64,000 nt of DNA, taken from Clavelina lepadiformis (taxonomy: Eukaryota; Chordata; Ascidiacea; Aplousobranchia; Clavelinidae). The DNA is taken from NCBI RefSeq assembly GCF_947623445.1, contig NC_135248.1, forward strand, positions 4,464,977-4,528,976. The letters are read 5' to 3'. Positions 13,107 through 25,197 of this stretch are shown in pieces. The notes under the pieces were generated by a model. That model did not search any database, was not told where the DNA came from, and saw only the letters and a list, made by a program, of their open reading frames with translations. How positions within the stretch are numbered: the first letter of the stretch is position 1; the number at the start of each line of letters is the position of its first letter. A program made the position numbers and the translations under genes.

Positions 13107-13742
13107 CAGGGGTGGGCAATCTATGGCCCAAGGGCCGGATCCGGCCCGCGACAGCATTCAAGACTGCTCCAGGTATTCGGTCCGTGACCGCATTAAAAAT
13201 TGGTGTTTTTGCTGCTCGGCCAGATGCAATTTATGCAGTATATCCTTTTTATGTACCAACGTGTTTTGTTTTTTCAGACTACATACGAAAAGAGTTTTTA
13301 AATTAACCACTGATACAGACTTAGTAGCCTAGTTAGTACTATGAATAAGCATTGTTACGTACAAAGACAAAATTGGTGTGCGTGTGTGTTTTCTTGTGCA
13401 TGCATTGGAACTGTGTCATAGCTACTGAAGTGCGTAGGCTTTCTGGGAGAAACATGATTCCCAGATTGCACATTGGTTCCGGTAGTCCTTGTCCCTCTTT
13501 ACTGGATCTTGAGAGTCGAACCCGATCGCCGATGGCTCCGAAACGGGGCCATTGGTTAACAATGATTAGATATGTCTGATACGAGAATGGGTTTCATATC
13601 GAACAAATACGAGTTCAAATACTTGAAGTTAAGTTCGCCTACTCTTATGTTACTGCATGAGCATCGTTGCGGCCCGCCTCCACAATATTATATATTACTT
13701 AACTCATTTAGCCCAAGCATGCAAAAAGGTTGCCTACCCCTG
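13107..13742. mobile_element. Non-autonomous hAT element (636 bp)
   Basis: The left end is CAGGGGTGGGCAATC and the right end is GGTTGCCTACCCCTG. The 8-bp duplication has one mismatch: CTGTAGAG (13099-13106) versus CTGTAAAG (13743-13750). GGGCCGGATCCGGCCC sits just inside the left end. The two overlapping frames across 13112-13332 show no transposase similarity. Confidence 0.87.
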
Positions 13743-14256
13743 CTGTAAAGGCTACTGCAGATAGTTATGTAAATTGAAAGAAAATGGAAACCATTAAAAA
13801 ATTTCAAAAAGACATGGTGTTCAGGTAGTACTAAAAACAGGAAAGACAGTTCTCGCTGATAAAATGCCATCGTTTTGAAATTACTCTTATTAAGTCAGTA
13901 GAGCACTTTAGTATGACTGAAATTGACTTTCTTCGCTGGCTGACCTCTAAGTCTCCTTATAGGGCCGCCAGTTTGACACCCCAGGAGTATAGTAATAGTA
14001 ATAGACAAATTGCAAATAGCAAACATTGAGCAAGGACAATATCCGAACTTGATTGCCGTTTTTTATGTTTAGCCTACTATCATTTTAAAGTAAGTACAGG
14101 TATCTTTTGAAACAGTTCGGTTATCAAAGATAACTTACTAACTTCATCAATCGTTGCGCAATCGTCGGATTTGTACATTAGTATAAGATCAAAACAATAA
14201 ATTTCTTTGGGCTAAGAAAAGTCTTTTCACCACTTACACAACGATGATGATTCTTA

Positions 14257-14690
14257 GTTTGTAATGACTCGAGCTATTGACTTGATTCAAGTCGGCTTGA
14301 GTCCCATTTTTCGTCACTTGAGTTGACTCGAATCAAATGTTCTAAATGACTTAGCTCGAGTCAGGGTCCAAAATAACCTGAGTCACTTTATGACGGTCTT
14401 GACGGCAAAAAATGGAGCTTTTGCGAACAAAATCGAATATTTTTCTAAAAAATCATTTTTTGGAAAAAAATACCAATGAAATTAATTTTGAGGCGCCACG
14501 ACGTTATGATAAAAGATTTAACGGAACGTACAGTGTTACGTCAAGAGAATTTTAAAGGTAAGCTAAGCTAAATGCATTGATTTGAGTTGGCTCCAGTCAC
14601 AGCTCACAGCTCTCATTGACTCGACTCGAATTGAGTCAGAACAAATGGCATGATACAATACTGATTGAATTCTCTCCGCTCAAGCCCTGG
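14257..14690. repeat. Degenerate GACTCGAGTC-rich MITE copy
   Basis: The block opens TTGTAATGACTCGAG and has many GACTTGA, ACTCGA and GAGTCA words in both orientations through about 14640. It resembles the intact hAT-type MITE at 46336-46673, but its ends and any target duplication are too eroded to place. Boundaries are approximate. Confidence 0.6.
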
Positions 14691-17600
14691 TAACTTACCA
14701 CGTTTGTCTATGTACATTTTCGGCAAGAAGAGTTATTTTAATTCATATTTTTTAATCGATCATTGACTTTGCTGGCCAAAACTTTGGTGCTAACGGCTTA
14801 CCTTGTTACTGCGCAAGAAAACAGGAAATGCGTTCACAGACAATTATGCAAGGTTTTAACTACAGTACTATTGCAATGGTAGAAAGTTATCATAGCAACC
14901 AAATTCAGAATGCGTTTACGATTACTCTTAATTATACTGAATAAAAACTAATTAAAAACAAAAGCATGGGGAACACATGAGGCTACCAATACTGTATTTA
15001 TATCAAAATGGGTATAAGAAAAAGTTGAGGATATACAGTATGATTAAAAGGAGAAAACACTGTACAAGAAATACATAGGCATTCTTGATACGCCGATATG
15101 AAAATAAATCCACTCTAAATCATTACGTTTATCGAGTAAGAATTGTTGTTAGGTATATGGATGTTTAAAATAAATTCCTCCCCAAAAAACAACCAAGGAT
15201 GGGAATCCCATGCCTGTAGCCAGGGTTGGGGCACGAAAAAGACGTCGATGTTAAAATAAAAAAGAATGTTTTGCCAAAATGGATGCGTTAATAAAAACGC
15301 TTAAAAGTTTATAACGGAAAATTCCAACCTTGTCCATTATCGGCACAGTTGAGAAAGTTCTTGCCTTTTTGAGGCGCACGGCCTTTTACTGTATTACACC
15401 CCGTTGAGAAACAATTTTATGCAGAACGAACACTAGACTATAGCGGTATAGCCAATACACTACTAAAGAAGCAGACGTATTTATTATTCAAACGTTTCGA
15501 TGGATGCTGCAACATTGTGGATGTAACGATGAATTAATTTTAAATATGTGCTCTACTGTCTTGGCTTCAGTTTTTATATTGCGTATTAGTCGTAACTCCT
15601 CACACTTAGCTTCATATCTCTGACTTTTTTTTACACCGAGATATTAATGCTATGAATGAAGCGAACCGTGCAAAGCAATGAAAAGCTTGGGAGCGGCAGT
15701 TCAATACTTAAATGGCTGACAATTTCACAACTTTTTGAACTTCCTTATAAATTGCCCAGCAAGATGCGTGTACAGTAGATGTGGAACGATCGAAGAACTA
15801 ACTGATAGGCATGCAGCTCAATGAGGAAATGTGATAATGCAACTTACGTGCAGTGGACTGCTAAACGATTATCTCACATGTAAACGTTACTTTATGTTAA
15901 CAGTCCTACATATTTGGATTTTTGAGTTAAAAACTTTAAAATAGAGCTTTTTGAACTTAATTCCCACTTAGCTATGACATAGCCTGTATGTTCATCCAGA
16001 ATACAGTGTTTTAGGACCTTGAAGGTTTTTGATATATACCTGTTTCCCGGCAATATTAGCCCATACCTGGGCACGTAGCAACTACATTCAGGCCAAACGA
16101 TGTCTTATTTGTAATTAATTAATCCAAGATATGACTTTATTATGTCCTTATCCGATAAGGCAAAATAAGAAGGGCAAACACGAAGGCACGGCAAACAACT
16201 GCGGTAGTTGCGCATTGTTAGATGAAGAGAAAATGCTTTTGAATAGAGAGAGCATACATCCAAAATCGCTAAGCTAAACAGTTCTCATGAAACTCCCTTT
16301 ACAAGGTGGATAAGTTGGCTTTCGCGTACTGCAACCAAAGAAGTGCAAAGAAAAACCTTGGTTGAGTGAATCGAGTTATAGTGACAGAATAGTTCTTAAC
16401 AAAAGATTTCCGCGGCGTAAAAATTCTGCACCGCAAACTGTTTCTAAGCGTCAGAATCAAGCGTAGCAGGGCGAGTTGTACAAGTGCTAAGTTTTGCTAT
16501 TTTAAACAAAGTCTAACATAAGATTCACTGACGACTTGTTAAAAAGGTTAATCGCTGAAAGATGTTAAATGCATATCTTTTGAAACGTTGCAGGTTGACA
16601 TCTGTATCTTTTACGAAATAAGTGATTGACTACAGTTGGTCAGTTTCTGTACTGCAAAGGTGAGTACTGAGTACACAACTTTTATGATCCTTTTTTATTA
16701 TGCTTTTAGTTTTCTACATATAAAACTGAGCACAGTCTACTTGAGAATATAACATCAACGAATACGCTAAAGTTTTACTTGTTTTAGAAACCGTTTAACA
16801 GAGTTTGATGTGGTAACTTTTTAATATTGCTCAATAATTATAAACGATTCAGATTTGCTGGGAATGCGTTTTAGCTGTTCTGGCCTTTGGGGTTGTTTTT
16901 TTTAGTTACTATTAACTAAGCCTAAGGTGCCAATGTGTCATGTAGCTTTTATAATTCTTCACCACTAACCCCATGGGTAAAAAAGAGAAAAGCATTCTTG
17001 CCAATTGATTGGTTCCGCCTGAGTGCTCCCGCTCTTTCTTTTTCTTTTTTGTATTTATTTCCTGACAAAGGCATAAAGTACCAAGCAGCTTGTGGTCGGT
17101 TTGTTTATTCTGTGTGTGATCAGTAGTTTGAATAGTGGGCGATATTAGACACAGGGATGTGTAAACATCTTTCTGTTTTGAAGTAGCCTGCACATGTAGC
17201 TGACCGATTGCACAGAAGTTAAAATGTTTGCCGTTTGATCAACACAAACTAACGCATATAAAGCAATGAGCAGTTTCTTTCATAGTGATATATTTGTCAT
17301 AGGCATTAGGCAGCACAGATATAGACCGAAAGCGTCATGAAACTGACGTTAGTATTTTTGAAATCGAGTCAGAATATGCCGACCTCAGACATTTTACCAA
17401 AACAGATTTAAATGCTTATGCCCATTCAGTGCCAGAAAGCAGCTACAACGTCTCATTCATTGGCACGTGTACGCCATTGAAGCGCGCTGTGCCTTTTTTG
17501 TAGTTCAGTAGTATTAATACGGTCACAGGATAATACTACCACAACGTGTTAAGTAGACCATGAAAGGCATACTGCGATTGTAAACAACCTAAATTTGCAG

Positions 17601-18494
17601 CTTATTAGGTTGCTTGTAAGTTTCTCCCAAACTGGCGTTTTTAATTTTTTATGTTATTTATTGATTGCCTTATTCAACCTGCGTCACTATGGTAACTAAC
17701 AGTAAACGTTCATTATTGTCAGATTTAAGAAAGTCCATTATTAGTGACTCGTAGAGATATTTCATAGAGAAGATCTGCTATACTACTTAACGTAGTTTAG
17801 TCTGTTACAAGCCTCTGGCAGTGGGATTATATACTGTACTTATCCAGCAGCCAGCGGTTTACTAACCATATAGTCAGGACTCACGGGCATAGTACTACAT
17901 AGTAACCTGGTAAACAAGTTATAGTTTAATCAGATTAATTTTAGCGTAGAAAGTATTACAGCAAGGCAGGTAAGGATTGTTACGGCTTTATTAGTCACAT
18001 GTATGGCATTGGCATGGCCTGATCGCTTGTGATTTCTCACCAATGTAGATAACGCTGATGAAATGTCAATAACATCTGCATGTCAGTAAATATGTGCTAA
18101 TTTTCTTGTGCACTGAACACTATGGCATCATGTGGAGGTCTTCCATCAACGTACTCGCTACAGTTTCTCGAACCAAATTCCTGGCAAATGCGGTGACACC
18201 TGCGCTAACATGGGGACGCCCAAAGAAAAATGTAATCCTATCTATCAACAAAACAATGCTGCGTAACAAGTTTAATTTGCAAATCACTGCGGCTTTGTTT
18301 TATTTCTGCATGGGATAGCAATTTTTCATCATTGTTTTGCAATATAAAACCCTTGCGTACTTTCGCTCTGGACGTTAACGTATCGATATTTTCGTGACAG
18401 CGGCTATTTCACTGACCCTTCATGCGTTTTTTTAATTCATTTTTTGTTAAACCTAAGTTGTTTTTTGCAGGAAATTTCAACAGCAAGCAGAGTA

Positions 18495-20580
18495 ATGGCT
18501 GCGCATTGGGGTTATACCGGAGAATATGGTAATATATCGCGAAATAATAAAACCCATACTATTACAAACGTGAATGGTAACCAATTCAGCAATTCTTCTA
18601 CTACTTGCAAATCCGCCTAACTTTTAAGACCACTTTGTTTCCATAGGTCCCAACAGGTGGCACCTATTGTATCCTGCTGGCAAAGGTCGCAGACAGTCCC
18701 CCATCGACATTGACACGTCAAACATGGTAAACCACACGCGTAATTTTTTGTTTTATTTCTTTAATACTATATCTGCCTCGTTGTTCACCTTTACAATACA
18801 CGCCGGGAAACATTTTCACATTTCACTGTTTTCATGTTAGTTTCAAAGTAATTTTTGATTATATTCACCTTATTACAGAAAAAAACTTTTGTCGTGTTAT
18901 TATATATTTTACATTAGGACAAGAAAGTGAATTATAATTTGGTTGCCAAGTATAACCCGAAGGAGATTACCAGTCTCAACAACAACGGCCATTCTGTCAC
19001 CTTTGTCGCTGAAGGGGCCAGTTCAGGTAAATGTTATCTGTATTTATAGGTAGGCATGAAATTGCTTGGTGCTTTAATACAGGTTTATTTCTATGCGCAT
19101 CGAAAACTCAAATACAGTAGTCCCAAATTGTGTAGAGGAGACCACCCGTATTATTGAAAGTTTTTTTCCGAATTCTTGTGCACATAGCTGCGCTGTGCAA
19201 TGGAAATCGTTCACGTGTTAGCGTTTTGCTGTTTTTAAATCAACTTTTTTCGTTTACTTTTACGTTTTTTTTTTCACTATAACCCAGTGATCAGTGGCGA
19301 CCCTCTTAAGAACGAACACAAACTCGTTCAATTTCATTTTCATTGGGGTTCCGAAGACAACCGTGGTTCGGAACACACTCTAAATGGAAAGCATTACTCT
19401 GCTGAAGTTAGTATCAACCTTTTGTGCATTTATATATGCGTGTGTCTATGTACGATACGCTATGATTCAAAATCAGTATAGCATGTGCAAATCAGAAACT
19501 GTGGCTAATGTAACAAGGTGAAAATGGAATTTAAAATATATTCAAGGTTCATTTGGTTCATCAAAACACAAAGTACCCAACGTTTGAAAAGGCATTAGAT
19601 CACGGTGATGGTCTATGTGTGGTTGGCGCTTTTCTTGAGGTAAATTTCTATCATTAATTTGTCACATAAGCTTGGGTAAATTTTCAAGTATAGGCAACTC
19701 ATAACTAAGGTTTTTTTACATCTATCCTATCTATCTTACTTAATTCCTTTTAAATGTTAAAATATGTCCTGCTAATTGTTTTTTTTCTACAGGTTTCCGA
19801 TGGCATTGAGAACCCGGCTTATGACAAGTTAACGGAACTACTGAAAACTGTCCAGTTTAAGGTACAGTGATTAGTTTTTTCCACGATGATGCATTTCAAA
19901 ATAAATAATATTTATGGTAAACTTTCTTTCTGCTAATGCCATATGTACATAGGCATCCTAGGTAAATAATATATTTCTTGTGGTTGGTACTTGTGTAGGG
20001 TGAAAAGCATAACTTCGACGGTGGCTTCGATGCGTGGTCCTTGCTGCCCGAAAGTACGTACGAAAAGATGCTGTATTTTTTTAAAGGATTTGCATTTCCA
20101 CGTTAGTAACTTTTTCATTTTCTTACCGCGCCAGGTAAAACCTTTGTCTCGTGCTACGACGGCTCCCTTACCACTCCGCCGCTATCCGAATGTGTGCAAT
20201 GGGTCAATCTCTTGGAGCCTGTGAAAATCTCAAAGAAGCACGTAGGTTGACTTCGGAAATTTTTATGTAGATGGCGCTTACCAAAATCTTAGGTTTTCGT
20301 GTCACTGCTTTGCAACTTTGTGTGTTGTTCGTGTATTTTTACTTTCCTGTTCGCGTGATTATTTAGTTATTTGCCATTATTTAAACTATAGGCTAGTTAT
20401 AAGTGAACGCGTAGATAGGGTATGAAAATCATCTGCAAAATGTATTTTGTTTTTTTGCAGATCGCTGCTTTTAGGAGTCTCCGTATGAATGCCAAGGGTG
20501 AAAAGGATCTACATTTGGCAGATAATTACAGACCTGTTCAGGAACTGCATGGTCGATGCGTGTGTTTCCATAAGCACTGA
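18495..20580 (+). CDS. Alpha carbonic anhydrase, cytosolic type (261 aa, 9 exons)
   Basis: Zinc enzyme interconverting CO2 and bicarbonate. Exons: 18495-18528, 18647-18726, 18918-19026, 19288-19406, 19547-19639, 19793-19861, 19999-20053, 20135-20241, 20461-20580. They sum to 786 nt, 262 codons with stop, the usual size of vertebrate cytosolic CAs. It begins [12 protein letters not shown] and has [15 protein letters not shown], proton-shuttle His63 (NNGHSVTF), zinc ligands His91 and His93 (FHFHWG) and His116 (VHLVH), gate Glu103 (SEH) and Thr199 (SLTTPP), then [12 protein letters not shown]. No signal peptide, GPI signal or membrane segment is present, so it should be cytosolic. All active-site residues are intact. 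The C-terminal tail carries two Cys (GRCVCFHKH). It cannot be matched to one vertebrate isozyme. Confidence 0.96.
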
Positions 20581-22967
20581 AATTTGTCGAAACTTACAGT
20601 TGTTTCAATGTGATTTTCATATTAACCATTATGCCGTTTTTCGTTTATCTACGTTTCATAGCTTATAACCTGGGGCATTTAATAAAGACTACCTCTATGA
20701 CCATGTTCTTAAAAGCATTAAAAATCAGTGGTTTTCGTAACAAAATTGATTTTTCAGTTTCTTTTATTATAACTGTATAACGAATGTGAAGTTTAATTGT
20801 TGGAAATCCCCAGGAGCATCAGACGAAACATCGTAGTGCGTTTTGTGCAAACAAAATCGACCCTGTAGCCTCACGTCATTAGTTAATGTTATTTAACAAA
20901 GGCAGGGTCGATGCGATAAACAGCAAGGTATGGCCTCGCCTTTCGACAAACTTTCAGTGATGGAAACAAGTATTAATGGTCGTGACACAAATTGAGTCAT
21001 TTTAATTACATTTCCAAGTGGAGTCAGTAACGTTTATCAAGTCTAAATCTTAACATGGGCCAAGTCACTATCTACGATTTATCTTTCGTTTTAGGTCGAT
21101 AATAAACCACTTTCTGAATACACTTAATGTAAATATAAGTAACAAATTTGTTTTTAATTATTTCTGACGCTTTTGCACATTTAATAGAAGGCATTTCATA
21201 GTGATTTTCAACAAACTTTTTCAAAATATAAAATCCGATTCTATAACGATTTCAAATAATTTATTTTTCTGAACCGAGTCAAGTCAACCGAAATTTCAAC
21301 GAGTCTTTTAAGCACTAAAACACAAATAAAACCTTTCCATAAACTTGACACGAAACAAGTCATTAACTTAGCTTTAACTTCGCCATCAGCGTATATGCAA
21401 TACTCGCATTAACTGATGTTGTTCGGCCATCCGTTCCAGATGTTGGCGCTCGATACGAGCAGCCTCAGAGTTGTGTTGTCATCCAACGCTTACTAACTAT
21501 GGGGCGCATGGTGGTGGATGAGACTAACAGATGTGACATGGTCTGCGGCTTGCTCGATCTCCAATTCATGCTTAAAATTAAGTTATATAATACTGCATCG
21601 TAAATTTCTGTAGGTCCCATTTTATTGTCGAGCAACTTTATGTGACGTGCCTGGTACAGCACGAAAAATGCCAAAGTCATTTGACTTTCCTTGCATTTGC
21701 GCATGAATGAACGATGCAACACGGTATGTTGTCTATATAGGCCAAAACACTGTTTTAATTGATATAACTAAGTAAATAGACAATGCTGTACCTATATTGG
21801 GTACTTATTACCCAGGTCAAAAACACTTACAAAAAGCACCTAGATCGATATCGACGCCATATATACCAGCATAAATCTTTATTATAAAGCGATACGAACA
21901 ATATGTATACCTTCTGTATTACAGTATACCATTAATTATAATTCATATTTACACTTTTGGAAAACGGATGTCAGTAAGATGGGTAAGACCAGCAAGTGAG
22001 ATAATCTAAGCACGATTTCTAATTTAGTTTGAGGAATAGAACGCTATTATGAGGTAAACGTTTTGAAATTTTCATTACAGATGACTGCGTTGTGTCGATA
22101 AAATGCATGTAAGAGTTTTCGGTGTATTGACATGCTGGACTTAGTTTTCTGCAACAAAATCTAATGATCAGCAGTTGCTTATGTAATAAGGGTGCAAAGA
22201 TTGAAGGTGAAACATTTTTCGACTGAAGTTTACGCATATAAGTTCAAACATAACTTGTATAGCAGCTGGCTGAGCAAGGGTTAAAGTCCCTCATGTTAAT
22301 GATCAATTGATTACATGTAGCAAAAAAACATACCCACACTAGGTCTTAAGAGTTTACGCTTGAACGCATGTTTCTTGGGTTTTAATGACAACTAAATAGG
22401 CTCATGGCGACTATAGTGAAAGCTGTGCCACATACATAGAAGAAAGGAATGTATTTTACCGCATAAACTTTGTCAACCCTAAAAACATGAAATAGAAATA
22501 TTATAGAATAACAACCACCGACAATTACCTACGTAGCAAAACAAAACTAAATGGTACAAAATTTAAACTGTGCTTTAAAAAGTAGAAATTAAACACATGA
22601 GGTTTTTTGTTGGATCACCAAAAATTCCTATAGTCTATGACTCTGAGTAACCTGTAACACTTTAAAACAGCGTTTCTGAAATCATCTTCCACCTTTGAAA
22701 TGTGGGTCTCCAGGCATTTGCTGATGAATGTCGAGTAAAGCATAATTTTAAATGTATTTTATATATTAAATGGTCTTTGATTAAGTATAATAAGCACGAA
22801 TGTGCGGTGAGACCTGACAAAATATGTTTATCAACATTATCCGTCATTATGCCCAGTGCTCACGAACAGGTATTGCACATTACCTACTAAAAGTACTTCA
22901 ACATTAAACGAAATCAAGGTTTTTGCAAATTATGTAGAAATTATCAAATTATCGAAAGTGCAAACGA
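20581..22967. other. Intergenic region between convergent carbonic anhydrase and GTP cyclohydrolase genes
   Basis: Apart from the carbonic anhydrase poly(A) signal it holds no supported gene. Around 20990-21340 there are scattered TTGAGTCAT, AAGTCACT and GAGTCAAGTCAACC words, like the GACTCGAGTC repeat family but too degraded to delimit. The GTP cyclohydrolase 3' UTR must occupy the right end. Confidence 0.6.
20681..20686 (+). terminator. Poly(A) signal of the carbonic anhydrase gene
   Basis: A canonical AATAAA lies about 100 nt after the stop codon in the sense orientation. Confidence 0.75.
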
Positions 22968-25197
22968 TCATTTGCACAAAACCAAAAATTCCTCTCTGGT
23001 CTTGGGGTCATCCCTGAAAACACCAAACATGCTGCTGGTAACAGTTTTCGCCCCAGGTTTTTGAACTCCCCGCATAACCATGCACATGTGCCTAGGAAAC
23101 AATGGTAAGGTTGATGTAGCCTATCCATCACAGCAATAAATTTCGAATGCGATGCACAAAAAACTTACGATGCCTCAATGACAACCGCCACGCCATGAGG
23201 ATCGAGAACTTCCACAAGCGCTGAAGCAATTTGTTTTGTAAGTCTTTCTTGCACTTGCAATCTACGGCTAAACATTTCTACCAGCCTGCAGAAAAAAACA
23301 TCAACAATTTATCTAACTTATACCCTGATTGTAACATTTTCATTCAATAGATAATAATAATCAATAACCAAAGCTTATGCTTATACTTCATGTACATACC
23401 TAGCTAACTTGCTAAGACCAATTACCCTTTTATTAGGAATGTAACCAACAGCAACCTGTATAGAAAAAAAAACGCAACATCAAGTGATTATAGCTAACAT
23501 GATGGATATACGTAAACAGTTATTTAGTTGGTCAAATAACGTTGAATTGAAGTTGATTTCAAATGAGAAAGAATAAGTTAGAATTAGATAATTACATTAC
23601 AACGTCTGAGTTAAGTATATTAAAGGAACCGAAAACGTAGCATTGAACGTGTGATTTTAACTGGGTAAAGTGATACCAGAGCATAATACAAATGTTATAC
23701 ATTGGTTATGCGGGCATCTGTCATCAACGTTCGATCGACAGGAAGAATATGCATTACTGAAAGTTACAGCATTTCAGTTTTGCATAAATTCAACTTGTCC
23801 TTATAGACATAGAAGGAAGACGATTCCTACCTTTCCGGTGAAGGGGACCAAGTGATGTTCGCATAACGAAAACATTTCTATATCTTTTACAATAACAATT
23901 TCGTCATGGTCTTCGTCGAAAATAGCGTCATTCACGATATCTAAAAGAAAATGTTATTATGCATACCACACACTTACCTACGCTCAAATATTTCTTTGTA
24001 AATGTGCCGCGCATTAAATAGCTTATTATACATAATCATGTCAACAAGAGTTTAACAGAAAAAATCAATACAGGAAAGCAAGTTTTAGAGTTAGAATGAG
24101 CAACAGTTAGTGCTTGCCGACAAAACAGATTAGTAGTTAACACGTTGTTTCAAATTTAAACAAAAGTGGTTCGTTTTGGCCAGTTTCTGTCCGCCAGACT
24201 TTTCTGAATCGCTGTTTCTGCTTACCAAAATGAGAACTATAAAGGTGTGATTAATCTATGCTTACACGACAACGAACATCTTCAACTGAAACCCAAAAAA
24301 TGTTCAAATGGGTCGCAGCAGGTTGAACATAGTTTTTTAAACAAATATATATAATGTATACAAAGCAAGCAACTTTTTAATTATGAAATACCCGACCTAA
24401 GAAGTACCAGCACATGAGTTTGCGTCTATAGTCTTTGTTCAAGTAAATTATACATACAAACTTTAGATTGCTCGCTAACAAGACAATTGCCATACAAACG
24501 TTTGCCATTCATATCAACACATCACTCGAATCTGTTGTAAGAACGAAATTGTTAACCAGATCTTTAGTCCTGTTCATATAGTATATTGCCTGCAAAATTG
24601 GCGAGCATATTTACGGCATTTTGAGGTGTAGTTTGCATGTGGATAAAAGATCATGTGATTGATCAGCTGGCGTAGAGAGCGTGACATTCGTCGAAACCAA
24701 TTTAAAGAAAGTCTTGTGTAAACACATGCCGTTGCTTGTTTATGGTTTACAATAATATTGCTGTACCTTCTAACGTTTCTTTGTAGCCTTTGGTAAAGAA
24801 AAGCATGGCTTCCGCTGCTCGTTTCGGTGTCTTTAGCAAGCCTTGTCTATTTGGATCTTCGCCAACCTCATGAAGGATTGTTTTGAAAGCACTTTCCATG
24901 TCTGAAACGCGATCTGTTGTGAAAATCGTAAAGTTGCGTCAAACGACAATAACCTTGGTAAATCCCAATATTACTTCGCCTAACGTCAAAGAAATCGACG
25001 TTTTAGAAGTTTACGATCTTTGCAATAAGCGTTATTTGGCAAATATTTGACATTAAGGATAAGTTTAATAAAGGATGATATTTGGCGTACGTACGTCGCT
25101 CACTTTGTGGATCATCGTGTCTGCGGTCGGTTAAGTCATGTTTAGAAGCCCCATTAATCAAGAGAGCGTTTTCAGATTTTTTCCCAAAGGTCGCCAT
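22968..25197 (-). CDS. GCH1: GTP cyclohydrolase I (218 aa, 6 exons)
   Basis: Catalyses GTP to dihydroneopterin triphosphate, the first and rate-limiting step of tetrahydrobiopterin synthesis (also pteridine pigments in many animals). Exons: 25197-25095, 24913-24767, 23940-23831, 23455-23400, 23285-23169, 23091-22968; 657 nt, open and phase-consistent. The catalytic core has [38 protein letters not shown] (zinc Cys110 and His113), [32 protein letters not shown] and [20 protein letters not shown] (zinc Cys181), then [16 protein letters not shown] at the end. The zinc-binding numbering coincides with the bacterial enzyme. The N-terminal extension (about 35 residues, charged) is shorter than in mammals. 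Cytosolic homodecamer by family. Feedback regulation cannot be judged from the sequence. Confidence 0.97.

Larger units (their letters stand above)
10483..18494. other. Intergenic region, about 8 kb, with transposon remnants
   Basis: I see no conserved protein-coding exon here between the start of the left ADAM gene (minus) and the carbonic anhydrase start (plus). It holds a 96-bp palindromic MITE (11488-11583), a perfect hairpin (11886-11922), a Penelope-type endonuclease fragment (12227-12550), a hAT element (13107-13742) and a degenerate GACTCGAGTC-rich repeat (14257-14690). From 14.7 to 18.4 kb I see only AT-rich sequence. The divergent promoters of the two genes should lie within this interval but show no clear motif. 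Confidence 0.7.

Noticed and set aside
13112..13579. Several open frames in the 13.1-13.6 kb element
   Set aside because: They lie inside a TSD-flanked hAT element and show no transposase motif.
21465..21722. 85-codon frame on minus and an overlapping coiled-looking end (ERQHLERMAEQHQLM) near 21.4 kb
   Set aside because: I could not find an exon chain, an upstream partner exon or a family match, so it is not reported as a gene.
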